Assembly (NCBI GenBank): GCA_018971415.1
Contig: JAGXAW010000004.1
Span: 1 to 64,000 of the forward strand
DNA length: 64,000 bases
Direction: 5' to 3'
Source: Betaproteobacteria bacterium
GTDB taxonomy: Bacteria; Pseudomonadota; Gammaproteobacteria; Burkholderiales; Ferrovaceae
Below are positions 17,466 to 25,633 of this stretch, piece after piece. A program made the position numbers and the translations under genes. Every line of letters begins with the position of its first letter. The stretch's first letter is position 1. The notes beneath the pieces are model-generated. The model was not told the DNA's origin and did no database searches. It was given only the letters and a program-made list of their open reading frames with translations.

Positions 17466-18731
17466 ATGAGCACAGTTGCTGGTTTAAAGTCGGAGTCACT
17501 ACCTGACATTTTTAAAGGTTCGACCCGTTGGATTCAATTGGTACTTGGTGTGGTCTGTATGATGGCCATTGCCAGCCCACAATATACCTGGACATTGTTT
17601 ACTAAGCCTTTGATGGCAAGTATTGGCGCTAAACTGCCAGAAATTCAAATTACCTTTTCTATATTAATTGTGATTCAAACTTTCTTCTCCCCGCTACAGG
17701 GATATTTTGTGGATCGATTTGGCCCACGTTTTTTAATTTCAATTGGTACGCTCTTAAGTGGTTTGAGCTGGGTCATGGCCTCTTATATCCATACCTTAAC
17801 AGGGTTATATCTCACCTATGGCCTCGTGGGTGGCGTGGGAACCGGAATTGTCTATATTGGTATTATCTCCCAGATGGTTAAATGGTTCCCTGATCGACGG
17901 GGTTTTGCAGTGGGCATGGTGGCTGCAGGGTATGGTTTTGGTGCCTTTTTAACCACCTTTCCAGTGTCTTACGGTATTGCCCATTACGGCTATCAATCTA
18001 CCCTATTTGTTTACGGCCTTATTTTTGCCTTGGTGGGCGTCGTTGCGGCGCAAGGGTTAAAACAGCCCACAACTCAAAAAGCAGCCCATTTGGGCGCTGA
18101 AAGTGTCTCTCTTCGCGGTGTAGCTGCGAACGTGATGCTCAAAACCCCGCTTTTTTGGCTCATGTTTATTATGATGACCATGCTCTCTACCTCAGGCTTA
18201 ATGGTGATCTCTCAAACAGCAGCGATTGCGCGTGACTTTGGTGTGGCCAATGTACTGGTGTTTGGTATGGCAGCACTGCCTCTTGCTCTGTCCGTTGACC
18301 GCATTACCAATGGCTTAACTCGTCCTTTCTTTGGCTGGGTTTCTGACCGTATTGGCCGTGAAAACACTATGTTTATCGCCTTTTTAATGGAAGGGCTTGC
18401 CATGTTGGCCTGGTTACAGTTTAGAGCGGATCCTTTACTGTTTGTCTTATTAACAGGTGTAGTTTTTTTTGGTTGGGGCGAGATTTTTTCTTTATTTCCA
18501 TCTACACTAACGGATTCATTTGGCGAGAAACACGCCAGTAGTAATTATGGATTGTTGTACATGGCGCAAGGGGTAGGTTCGATTTTAGGTGGACCTGTGG
18601 CCGCTCAGTTGCATGAGGCCACTCAAAGTTGGCTGCCAGTGTTTGCAGTTGTGATCACACTTGATATCGTGGCTGCGTTACTGGCTCTCTTTGTCTTAAA
18701 ACCCTTACGCCGTAAAGTACGTTATTGTTAA
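17466..18731 (+). CDS. MFS transporter, oxalate/formate antiporter (OFA) family
   Basis: The ATG at 17466 follows AAGGGGAAAT; a TTG upstream at 17415 in frame is less likely. The 421-residue product has 12 predicted helices with the OFA features: SPQYTWTLFTKPL in helix 1, FVDRFGPRFLISIG between helices 2 and 3, and the second-half repeat GWVSDRIGRENTMF. OFA carriers exchange small mono- or dicarboxylates such as oxalate and formate. The next gene starts 9 bp later and encodes a GGT-fold amidohydrolase, so the substrate is probably linked to that enzyme. Confidence 0.88.
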   Translation: MSTVAGLKSESLPDIFKGSTRWIQLVLGVVCMMAIASPQYTWTLFTKPLMASIGAKLPEIQITFSILIVIQTFFSPLQGYFVDRFGPRFLISIGTLLSGLSWVMASYIHTLTGLYLTYGLVGGVGTGIVYIGIISQMVKWFPDRRGFAVGMVAAGYGFGAFLTTFPVSYGIAHYGYQSTLFVYGLIFALVGVVAAQGLKQPTTQKAAHLGAESVSLRGVAANVMLKTPLFWLMFIMMTMLSTSGLMVISQTAAIARDFGVANVLVFGMAALPLALSVDRITNGLTRPFFGWVSDRIGRENTMFIAFLMEGLAMLAWLQFRADPLLFVLLTGVVFFGWGEIFSLFPSTLTDSFGEKHASSNYGLLYMAQGVGSILGGPVAAQLHEATQSWLPVFAVVITLDIVAALLALFVLKPLRRKVRYC

Positions 18732-18740
18732 GGAAAAGGC

Positions 18741-20336
18741 ATGCTCAACACAGTTTATGGTACTCAAGGAATGGTGACCTCCCCCCATTCCCTCGCTTCA
18801 CAGGCAGGTTTATCGATTCTCAGGCAAGGAGGTAATGCCATTGAAGCAATGGTGGCCGCAGCGGCCACCATTGCTGTCGTATATCCTCATATGAACAGTA
18901 TTGGCGGTGATGGCTTTTGGGTCATTATCCCGCCGGATGGCGAGCCTGTTGCTATTCGTGCCTGTGGGGGTGCGGCTGGCAACGCCACCATTGAGGCCTA
19001 TACCAAACAGGGTATGAAGAGTATCCCTTTTCGGGGTCCCTGGGCAGCCAATACAGTGGCAGGAACGGTAGGTGGTTGGAAGACGGCTCTTGATATTAGT
19101 CAAGAACGAGGTGGTAAGCTCAATCTTGCAACTTTACTTAAAGATGCCATTCATTATGCCCAAGAGGGCATTCCAGTAACGCCCAGTCAATCGCTACTCA
19201 CAGCAAAGAAATTGCCAGAACTCATTAACCAGCCTGGTTTTGCAGAGACTTTTCTTGATCAGGGAAAGTCCTTTGCAATTGGGGCGAGATTTCGTCAACC
19301 AAAACTCGCTAACACTTTGCAACGACTCGTCAGCGAAGGGCTTGATAGCTTTTATCGTGGCGCTTTAGCGCAAGATATTGCCAAAGATTTAGCCGCCATA
19401 GGTTCGCCCTTAACCTTACACGATCTTGAGCGCTATGAAGCGCAACGCGTTAATCCGCTTTATTTACGTTCACAGTGGGGAACGGTTTATAACATGAGTT
19501 TACCCACCCAAGGCGCTGTTTCCCTTGCAATCCTTGGTATTGCCGAGCGCTTTGGTTGGCAAAATATTAAGGAAGAAAGTGCAGATTACGTTCATTTGTT
19601 GGTGGAATCCACTAAGCAAGCCTTTAAGTTGAGAGACCGTTTTGTCACCGATCCTGATGCGGCACCCATTCCTGCTCAAGATATTGTCAGTGATGAGCAT
19701 CTCTTGGCCGGTGCCCAAGGGATTACACTCGATAAAGCGTTACCTTGGGGGCAGGGCAAGGGTCCAGCTGACACAGTCTGGTTAGGGGCAATTGATAATA
19801 ATGGCCTTGCTGTTTCTTTTATTCAAAGTATTTATCATGAGTATGGCAGCGGTTGTGTACTGCCAACCACCGGCTTAAATTGGCAAAACAGAGGTGCTTC
19901 ATTTAGTTTAAATCCTGAGCATCTACTGGCTTTAGCGCCCTATAAGAAACCTTTTCATACACTAAATCCTGCGGCAGTTAAGCTTAAGGATGGACGAGTA
20001 ATGGTTTATGGCACCATGGGTGGTGATGGACAACCACAAACACAGGCGGCGGTTTTTACGCGCCATGTGATTTTTGGTCAACCGTTACAACAAGCTGTCA
20101 GTGCGCCTCGTTGGTTGCTGGGCCGCACTTGGGGGCAGACCTCAGATACGTTAAAGCTTGAGTCTCGCTTCCCTAAAGAGTTGGTGGATGAGCTAAAACG
20201 CCGTGGCCATGATGTTGAACTACTCAACGACTATGATGAGACAGTGGGTCATGCAGGAGCAGTTGTTCGTCATCCCAGTGGTATTTTTGAAGGAGCGAGT
20301 GATCCAAGATCTAATGGAGTGGTAGCCTCTTTTTAA
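18741..20336 (+). CDS. Gamma-glutamyltransferase-fold Ntn hydrolase, oxamate amidohydrolase-like
   Basis: A 531-residue GGT-family proenzyme with no signal peptide, so cytoplasmic, unlike the periplasmic GGT of E. coli. The N-terminal half starts with the family motif GGNAIEAMVAAAATIAVVYPH. The likely self-cleavage site and nucleophile is Thr345 in PADTVWLGAID. Downstream, TMGGDGQPQTQ is the oxyanion/substrate segment. This shorter, signal-less branch includes YwrD-like proteins and HpxW-type oxamate amidohydrolases. Pairing with an OFA carrier hints at oxamate (or a related amide) hydrolysis with oxalate exchange. General gamma-glutamyl hydrolase activity is the alternative. Confidence 0.86.
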   Translation: MLNTVYGTQGMVTSPHSLASQAGLSILRQGGNAIEAMVAAAATIAVVYPHMNSIGGDGFWVIIPPDGEPVAIRACGGAAGNATIEAYTKQGMKSIPFRGPWAANTVAGTVGGWKTALDISQERGGKLNLATLLKDAIHYAQEGIPVTPSQSLLTAKKLPELINQPGFAETFLDQGKSFAIGARFRQPKLANTLQRLVSEGLDSFYRGALAQDIAKDLAAIGSPLTLHDLERYEAQRVNPLYLRSQWGTVYNMSLPTQGAVSLAILGIAERFGWQNIKEESADYVHLLVESTKQAFKLRDRFVTDPDAAPIPAQDIVSDEHLLAGAQGITLDKALPWGQGKGPADTVWLGAIDNNGLAVSFIQSIYHEYGSGCVLPTTGLNWQNRGASFSLNPEHLLALAPYKKPFHTLNPAAVKLKDGRVMVYGTMGGDGQPQTQAAVFTRHVIFGQPLQQAVSAPRWLLGRTWGQTSDTLKLESRFPKELVDELKRRGHDVELLNDYDETVGHAGAVVRHPSGIFEGASDPRSNGVVASF

Positions 20337-20371
20337 TACGCTTTGTGTCATTATTTGCTAGTGCTTATTTC

Positions 20372-20420
20372 ACCGCGTAGCTGGCCCACTAATGGCTATC
20401 TACGCGGTTTTGTTTTTTTT
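20372..20420 (+). terminator. Rho-independent terminator after the GGT gene
   Basis: ACCGCGTAG (20372-20380) pairs with CTACGCGGT (20400-20408). TTTTGTTTTTTTT follows directly. It lies 36 bp after the stop at 20336 and ends the MFS-GGT transcript. The reverse tad genes end just beyond at 20434. Confidence 0.9.
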
Positions 20421-20433
20421 AGCTTGATCATAA

Positions 20434-21168
20434 CTAGTTAAAAAAATGAACGAGATCCGTGAGTGATGGGATAAGGATCATCATGATGATCGACGGTAAA
20501 AAACAACCTAGCATGGGCATCAGTAATTTTAAATTGAGTGTAGCGTGGGTTGATCGAATAGCTTGCAACTCATCTTGCTGATGTATTTTTATTTCATCTA
20601 ACAATCCTTGTTCTAATTCATGACCATAGCGATATTGGCTTTTTAACAGCAGGATGAGGCGCTCTAGGTTTCTCGTGGGGTTTCGTTGATACAGTGCATC
20701 CAATACGTGATTAAGATTCAATCCAGATTGTAATTGATGACAGGCCATTAGCCATTCTCGTTTTAATACGTTGTGTTTATCAAGAAACTGACTTAAGCGC
20801 TCAATACTCTGGGGAATGGAAAGGCCAGCTCCATTACAGAGCATCAATCCTTCAAGTACCGCAGCGAGCGCTTGATTAATGTTAATAAGTCTCATGCTTT
20901 CACGCTGCTTAAAAAAGCCAAGCATGAGTAATACATTGCACAGCGCAAGCGTAAGAAGTATATGAGCCACGGCACTTGCTTGATAGAACTCTAGGGATAT
21001 GCCAATTGTGAACAGAAGTTCAGTTAAGTAAAAGAACTGTTTACTGAAAAGCTGAATACGTTGCTGTTTAATATCCGTATCCCATCCCCTGTGATACAGC
21101 AGTAAAGAAAGATCAGGTGAAAGGGAGGATTGGGTGACTAGTTTTAAGGTAAATTGAATAAGAGTCAT
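20434..21168 (-). CDS. tadC: Tad pilus inner-membrane protein TadC-like
   Basis: The ATG at 21168 overlaps the TadB stop by one base (TAATG); the frame could extend 45 bases further. The product (244 residues) has a type II secretion F (GspF/TadC) domain: an N-terminal pair of helices, a cytoplasmic helical bundle (about 125-215) and a C-terminal hydrophobic segment. With TadB it forms the inner-membrane platform for Flp pilus assembly. It is last in the tad operon. The sequence is divergent, and assignment leans on position and fold. Confidence 0.85.
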   Translation of the reverse strand: MTLIQFTLKLVTQSSLSPDLSLLLYHRGWDTDIKQQRIQLFSKQFFYLTELLFTIGISLEFYQASAVAHILLTLALCNVLLMLGFFKQRESMRLININQALAAVLEGLMLCNGAGLSIPQSIERLSQFLDKHNVLKREWLMACHQLQSGLNLNHVLDALYQRNPTRNLERLILLLKSQYRYGHELEQGLLDEIKIHQQDELQAIRSTHATLNLKLLMPMLGCFLPSIIMMILIPSLTDLVHFFN

Positions 21169-21911
21169 TATTTTGAGCGTGTAATATGCGTGAGTTGATA
21201 AGTCCACAGGCAACCCACTAACCAGATAAGTAGCGTAATCAAAAGGAGTTGTATTCCTTGCTGAGAGTTTAGGGTAGAGCGCCAGAGTTGAGGATGAAAA
21301 TATCCAGTGATGAGTGCGATAGATGGGGTCAATAGTGAAAGAATGATGCCAGAGGCACGAGCTTCTTTGGTACTTTGCTTAACTTCTAACACCACCTGTT
21401 CAGCCTGGCGCAGTTGTGGAGTCCATTGCTGCAGTAAACGCACGATATCTCCCCCGGTGAGTTCATGTAGCTCAACAATAAAAATAAAGCGCTTTAATAA
21501 AGGATCTTGTAAGTTGTTGTGCCAGTGCTTAAGGGCATCAATGACTGATGCACCAAGTTCTAGTTGATGAAGTACTTGATCTATTCCGTGACTGAGCGGC
21601 GAGTTAACACGAGTTACCAACGAGCCCAGTGCTTGACGAAGTGTAAGGCTACTTTTTAGGGAGAAACACAATAGATCAAAAAAGCGACACCATTGTTCTG
21701 TGGAGACGTTTGGTTGGTGAAATGTAAATAATCGAGATAACAATAATGGTTTTTGTGAGGAGTCGTCGGTGACATCGTTAAGATGAAAAGGTAAAGACAA
21801 TGAAGGATGTGACACTCTCTTATGCTGTAAAAGAGTGATTTTTATCAGTATTAATCCGATCACCAGAGAGAGAATACTGGTGCAGAAAAAAAGAAGAGTT
21901 AACACTGTCAT
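21168..21911 (-). CDS. tadB: Tad pilus inner-membrane protein TadB-like
   Basis: A 247-residue protein. There is an N-terminal helix, a GspF-type cytoplasmic domain (about 65-175, with LTGGDIVRLLQQW and a KEARASGIILSLL turn into the membrane), and two C-terminal helices. It is somewhat shorter than typical TadB (about 290-320). It partners TadC and is probably the docking point for the TadA ATPase. Its ATG overlaps the tadA stop by 4 bp. Confidence 0.87.
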   Translation of the reverse strand: MTVLTLLFFCTSILSLVIGLILIKITLLQHKRVSHPSLSLPFHLNDVTDDSSQKPLLLSRLFTFHQPNVSTEQWCRFFDLLCFSLKSSLTLRQALGSLVTRVNSPLSHGIDQVLHQLELGASVIDALKHWHNNLQDPLLKRFIFIVELHELTGGDIVRLLQQWTPQLRQAEQVVLEVKQSTKEARASGIILSLLTPSIALITGYFHPQLWRSTLNSQQGIQLLLITLLIWLVGCLWTYQLTHITRSK

Positions 21912-23101
21912 AAGAAAATCCGTGAAGTTAGGCTGTGGTATTTAGACTGTCTTGAAGTGCGGATAAAATCACTGCCATTAAAATAATATAAAGGGACAAG
22001 AGCGGATTGCTTTTTGGGGTGTAATTCGTTAATGGAGACCACCCGCCTTTGTCCTGATGATGTTCGCTCTAAATGAATTACCACATCCACCGTTTGTTTG
22101 AGTTGATCATTAAGCTTACTGGCGCTGTAATCATGGAAACTAACAATCAGTTGTTCAAGGCGAATCAGGGCATGCTGAGCGCTATTGGCGTGGATAGTCG
22201 TCATGGAGCCTGGATGACCGGTATTCATGGCTTGCATAAGATCCCAAGCTTCTCTACCACGCAGTTCACCAAATAAAATACGGTTAGGACGCATTCTCAA
22301 CGCATTTTTTAATAGTTGCTCGCCTGTGATTTCCTTTTCTCCTTCGGTGTTGGCGGGTTTTGTTTCAAGACTGACAATATGGGGATGACGTATTCGTAAC
22401 TCTGCGGCGTCCTCTATGGTGATAACTCTCTCATGCGTGGGAATCTGTGAGGCTAGGATATTTAAAAATGTGGTTTTACCTGATCCTGTTCCGCCACTGA
22501 CGAGAATATTGGCCCCTTGTTCGACATAGCTCGAGCACAAATCAGCCATGGCTTTAGTTAGGCTGTGGTGGTTAATCAGTTGTGTAAAGTGAATATTTTG
22601 TCCATGATTAAAACGGCGAATAGAGAGTATGGGACCATTGATAGCAAGGGGGGGCAATATGGCATTTAAACGCGAACCATCCTTAAGGCGTGCATCTACC
22701 ATTGGATGACTTTCATCTAAACGTCGTCCAAGCGGAGAAATGATTTTATCGATAGTGTATTTTACATGGTGTGCATCATCAAAAGTGGCGGTATGCAAAA
22801 TCAGTTGACCTTGTTTTTCCACATAAATTTGCTTTGGGCCGTTGACCAAAATGTCACTAATCGTAGGGTCTAACAGTAATGCCTCAAGTGGGCCTAGCCC
22901 CAGTATTTCGTTCTCTAAATCATGGCTTAGTTCTTCAGTTTGTTCCTTGGTTAAGGTAGATTGATGAGCAATAAGTGAGTCTTGTATCCAGCTTTTCAAT
23001 ACCCGTCTTTTATTGTCTTCAGGTAGTTTAACCAATTGCATCATTCTGGGATGATCAATAATTTGTTGATGTAATTGATGTCTCAGAAAAGTTAAATCCA
23101 T
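21908..23101 (-). CDS. tadA: Tad pilus assembly ATPase TadA/CpaF
   Basis: A 397-residue secretion ATPase of the CpaF group. The N-terminal domain has GPLEALLLDPTISDILVNG. The core carries RLNAILPP, Walker A GGTGSGKTT (about residues 200-208), Walker B-like RILFGELRG, the Asp box ITIEDAAELR and the His box TTIHANS. It powers Flp pilus assembly from the cytoplasm. It lies between two TadE-like pseudopilin genes and tadB on the reverse strand. Confidence 0.95.
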   Translation of the reverse strand: MDLTFLRHQLHQQIIDHPRMMQLVKLPEDNKRRVLKSWIQDSLIAHQSTLTKEQTEELSHDLENEILGLGPLEALLLDPTISDILVNGPKQIYVEKQGQLILHTATFDDAHHVKYTIDKIISPLGRRLDESHPMVDARLKDGSRLNAILPPLAINGPILSIRRFNHGQNIHFTQLINHHSLTKAMADLCSSYVEQGANILVSGGTGSGKTTFLNILASQIPTHERVITIEDAAELRIRHPHIVSLETKPANTEGEKEITGEQLLKNALRMRPNRILFGELRGREAWDLMQAMNTGHPGSMTTIHANSAQHALIRLEQLIVSFHDYSASKLNDQLKQTVDVVIHLERTSSGQRRVVSINELHPKKQSALVPLYYFNGSDFIRTSRQSKYHSLTSRIFL

Positions 23102-23110
23102 GTGTACTCC

Positions 23111-23635
23111 CTAAAAAAAGCCTCCAGCCGCCTCAATAGGTCGGCTAATGGATAACATCGTTAATGGGACGGTGATATTAAAGTTGAAGCTTTGCCATTG
23201 CCAACTTAGAGGTTGACACGCTTGAGAGGCGTCTTGACAGAGCGTAAGTTCAATAGTTGTGTAGCAGGATACGAGAATATTGTTTTGGCAGTTGTATTGA
23301 TTGGTGCTAGCAGAGAAGTTACTCGGTGGTTGAACAAATTGCCCTAGTGCATTAATCAGAGAAATAGACAGAGTATGGGTATTTGTCATCGATTGCGCCA
23401 GTAATATGCTTTGTCCTTGGCTATTGGTGGTGAGAGTAGTGATTAATTGATCAGTAGGGAGAAGAACAGTACTTTCTAAACGACTGGCGCGCCAAAAGAA
23501 CCACAGGTTACTCATACTATCCCAGAGCCATAATGTACTTTGCCAATAAAAAAGAACCAGTGCTAAAAAAATAGGTATAACCAATGCAAACTCTAAGGCC
23601 ATGACTCCTTGTTGTGAACGCGTATTAGTTTGCAT
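23111..23635 (-). CDS. TadE/TadF-like pseudopilin (second of two)
   Basis: A 174-residue protein with a short basic leader. The class IV-b type cleavage region is G-VMALEFALVIP, with Glu at +5 of the mature form, followed by a hydrophobic helix (about 10-30). The rest is a periplasmic domain with four cysteines (CQNNILVSC, then two more). TadE and TadF are pseudopilins processed by the TadV peptidase and needed for Flp pilus assembly. It overlaps the upstream pseudopilin gene by 11 bp. Confidence 0.82.
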   Translation of the reverse strand: MQTNTRSQQGVMALEFALVIPIFLALVLFYWQSTLWLWDSMSNLWFFWRASRLESTVLLPTDQLITTLTTNSQGQSILLAQSMTNTHTLSISLINALGQFVQPPSNFSASTNQYNCQNNILVSCYTTIELTLCQDASQACQPLSWQWQSFNFNITVPLTMLSISRPIEAAGGFF

Positions 23636-24038
23636 AACGTAACCAATCAGAGAGTACGCTAATCGTCATTTGATTGGAAAAAGAGGCGATCAGTTTTACT
23701 TCAATGTAGGTGGGAGGAAGTGGATTGGTGATAGCACAGTTCCCAGTGGTAAAGAGCTGTCCTTGAGCGTTATAGCAATTCACGGAATATTGAATACTGC
23801 TTAAGATTATATGGTTGGATAGGAGGCTATTAAGAGGAACAGTTGAGAGAGCATCACTGGGCCATTGAGAAGCAGGTGTTAAAGACAAGTGGCGCGCAAG
23901 AGATTCTGCTTGAGCAATCAATTGAATACGGTAAGTTTGTAGGGTGACGCTCTTTAGTCCTATCCAAAGAGGAACAAACAATAGAGGAATCACTAAAATA
24001 AGTTCTAAACTGCTCAAGCCCTCCTCACGACAACTCAT
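23625..24038 (-). CDS. TadE-like pseudopilin (first of two)
   Basis: A 137-residue protein. The leader MSCREEG precedes LSSLELILVIPLLFVP, so the Gly/Leu junction with Glu at +5 fits prepilin peptidase cleavage. One membrane helix and a small periplasmic domain with two cysteines follow. It is a TadE-type minor pilin. It overlaps its neighbours on both sides (4 and 11 bp), so the set is translated as a unit. Confidence 0.8.
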   Translation of the reverse strand: MSCREEGLSSLELILVIPLLFVPLWIGLKSVTLQTYRIQLIAQAESLARHLSLTPASQWPSDALSTVPLNSLLSNHIILSSIQYSVNCYNAQGQLFTTGNCAITNPLPPTYIEVKLIASFSNQMTISVLSDWLRYAN

Positions 24039-24577
24039 TGACTTAATCTCGCCGAATAGGGAGTGATTCTTCCTGCAATAGCCAGAGAGTGGATTTGGCT
24101 TAGCTGTGAAGTGGGCAGAAGCGAAGATAAATAAAAGAGTAAGCTGCCTGTCATTTGCAAACCACTGTCAATGGCCACATAGATCAGGCCTTGAGATTGA
24201 TTCATGGCATTTTGTGTAGAAACAAAGTTACATACAGTTTGTGTTTGATTAACAATACCATCCAAGGGGCTTAACAGATGAGGACAGGGCCCAAAAGTAA
24301 TATTGATTTGCGATAAATCTATTGCAGGAGAGATCTGGCTATGTGACAACAACGAATTAATGAGCGTTTGAGCACGAAGAAAACCTTGCGGCGTTTGATC
24401 AAGCTCAAAGGCTGCAGCAAGAGCAGCATCATCTAAGGCCCGATCAAGATTAATACGCTGCTCTATCAATTGCCCCAAAATAATTACCATTAAAAATACA
24501 GTAATTGATAGAGGTAACAATAAAAGTGTGATGATACTGATACTCCCCTTTTCATAACTTGAATCAAGGCATGTCAT
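24035..24577 (-). CDS. TadG-like pilus-associated protein
   Basis: A 180-residue protein. KGSISIITLLLLPLSITVFL forms the N-terminal helix, and the DRALDDAALAAA segment (about 45-56) is characteristic of TadG-type proteins. It lacks the Glu at +5 of true pseudopilins. The C-terminal von Willebrand domain seen in long TadG proteins is absent, so this is the short type. The periplasmic part has a Cys pair (GPC and TVC). It overlaps cpaB and the next gene by 4 bp each. Confidence 0.75.
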   Translation of the reverse strand: MTCLDSSYEKGSISIITLLLLPLSITVFLMVIILGQLIEQRINLDRALDDAALAAAFELDQTPQGFLRAQTLINSLLSHSQISPAIDLSQINITFGPCPHLLSPLDGIVNQTQTVCNFVSTQNAMNQSQGLIYVAIDSGLQMTGSLLFYLSSLLPTSQLSQIHSLAIAGRITPYSARLSQ

Positions 24578-25251
24578 GGAATCACTCCCCGAATGATTTC
24601 AACAGGTTGTGCTTGATGGGTTTTTTGTAAGTGTTGCTGATCAGGGTGAAGTAATAGCGTTAGCTGCCAGTTATTGTTGATCTGAGGAAGCTCGCTTAAT
24701 TCTTGATTAGTGAGCTCAACGGTAACTTGTACCTCATGTTCAAGGGCCTTACGGTGAAGATGGGCTATTGCGACATTGTGAATAATAATCGTGCGCTGGG
24801 CATCGCGGTTCTCACGGTACCAAAGATCAATGAGTGACCTTTGGGTTAGTAATTCTGTATCAATATCACTGTCTTTGACTGTGAATGTCATTAATCTGTT
24901 TTGCTGCTTGGAGAGGTGAGGAAAGGTGGCGGATTTGATGTTATGACTAACTATAGGTAGGCCCTGATTAACCTCATTGGTAATTCTTTGGTTAATAAGT
25001 GGACTGCTATTTAAAAAATAACCATTTGGAAGACTCTCTACTGGCCAAGGCTTTGGGGTTAGATCATTTTGTGTTATCAAGTGACCAATTGAAAGATCTT
25101 TGTTAGCCACCAAAAGGGTGGTGGTGTTGGCGTGAGAGAAAAATAAGAATCGGCCTAATACCAAAGCGCTTAATAGAGAGATAAACCAGATCCACCACCA
25201 GCTTTTTTGCTGACTTAAAATTGAGATGATGTGTTTTTTTAGCGTAAGCAT
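24574..25251 (-). CDS. cpaB: Flp pilus assembly protein CpaB/RcpC
   Basis: A 225-residue protein with an N-terminal membrane anchor (about 17-37). A SAF-type domain follows (LLVANKDLSIGHLITQNDLTPKPWP, about 45-70), then a C-terminal beta-rich domain. CpaB/RcpC acts in the periplasm, usually next to the CpaC/RcpA secretin, whose gene is missing here. No clear SD precedes its ATG, and the intercistronic hairpin at 25259-25287 lies just upstream, so its expression is probably lower than that of the pilin. Confidence 0.87.
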   Translation of the reverse strand: MLTLKKHIISILSQQKSWWWIWFISLLSALVLGRFLFFSHANTTTLLVANKDLSIGHLITQNDLTPKPWPVESLPNGYFLNSSPLINQRITNEVNQGLPIVSHNIKSATFPHLSKQQNRLMTFTVKDSDIDTELLTQRSLIDLWYRENRDAQRTIIIHNVAIAHLHRKALEHEVQVTVELTNQELSELPQINNNWQLTLLLHPDQQHLQKTHQAQPVEIIRGVIP

Positions 25252-25258
25252 AGACTCA

Positions 25259-25287
25259 AGGAGAAAATGAACCGTTCATTTTCTCCT
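25259..25287 (-). promoter_or_regulatory. Perfect 13-bp stem-loop between flp and cpaB
   Basis: AGGAGAAAATGAA (25259-25271) is exactly complementary to 25275-25287 around a 3-base loop. It starts 10 bp after the flp stop and ends 8 bp before the cpaB start. There is no T-run beyond the stem. It is probably an mRNA stabiliser or partial terminator that keeps pilin mRNA in excess over the assembly genes. Confidence 0.65.
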
Positions 25288-25297
25288 CATGGGTGAG

Positions 25298-25489
25298 TTA
25301 TATGGCTGCTGCGATGGTTGTTGCGATGGTGGTGAACTTGGCATTTAAGTTCGTACCAAGTAGAGTGGTTCCGGCAATGATGGCAAGTCCGATTAAGGAG
25401 GCGATTAAGCCGTATTCAATAGCCGTGACACCGTCCTCTTGTTGCAGAAAAGATTTGAAATCGTCCAATAAAGATTGAAGGTAAATCAT
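25298..25489 (-). CDS. flp: Flp/Fap-type major pilin
   Basis: A 63-residue prepilin. The leader ends QQEDG, and cleavage before VTAIEYGLIASLIGL gives a mature pilin of about 43 residues with Glu5-Tyr6, the Flp signature. The mature chain is almost wholly hydrophobic with a short C-terminal Ala/Thr-rich end. It is assembled into thin bundled adhesive pili by the Tad machinery. The SD TAGGAG precedes the ATG. It is the first gene of the tad operon. Confidence 0.95.
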   Translation of the reverse strand: MIYLQSLLDDFKSFLQQEDGVTAIEYGLIASLIGLAIIAGTTLLGTNLNAKFTTIATTIAAAI

Positions 25490-25545
25490 TGTAGTTCTCC
25501 TAATTGATCCATCGCTATTCGATGTCTATTCAGCTTAGGCGCTTT

Positions 25546-25562
25546 CCTGTTGCTTCAACAGG
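25546..25562. promoter_or_regulatory. Inverted repeat in the flp leader
   Basis: CCTGTTG and CAACAGG flank a 3-base spacer, about 57 bp upstream of the flp start. It is either an operator for a dimeric regulator or a 5' leader hairpin. No T-run follows. Confidence 0.4.
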
Positions 25563-25606
25563 GATAATCATCCTAATTTTATGAGGAGAGCTATCCTTTT
25601 ATTGTT

Positions 25607-25620
25607 ATGACAAATGTCAT
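25607..25620. promoter_or_regulatory. Inverted repeat ATGACA-AA-TGTCAT upstream of flp
   Basis: Two 6-base arms with a 2-base centre lie between the end of the LuxR-type regulator gene and flp, about 120 bp from the flp start. This is a plausible binding site for a dimeric helix-turn-helix regulator, perhaps the neighbouring one. The role is inferred only. Confidence 0.4.
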
Positions 25621-25633
25621 CTCTTAAGGATCT

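Noticed and set aside
25256-25279. Seven-codon reading frame inside the flp-cpaB hairpin on the reverse strand, after AGGAG
   Set aside because: The SD spacing is too short and the frame is a by-product of the symmetrical stem.
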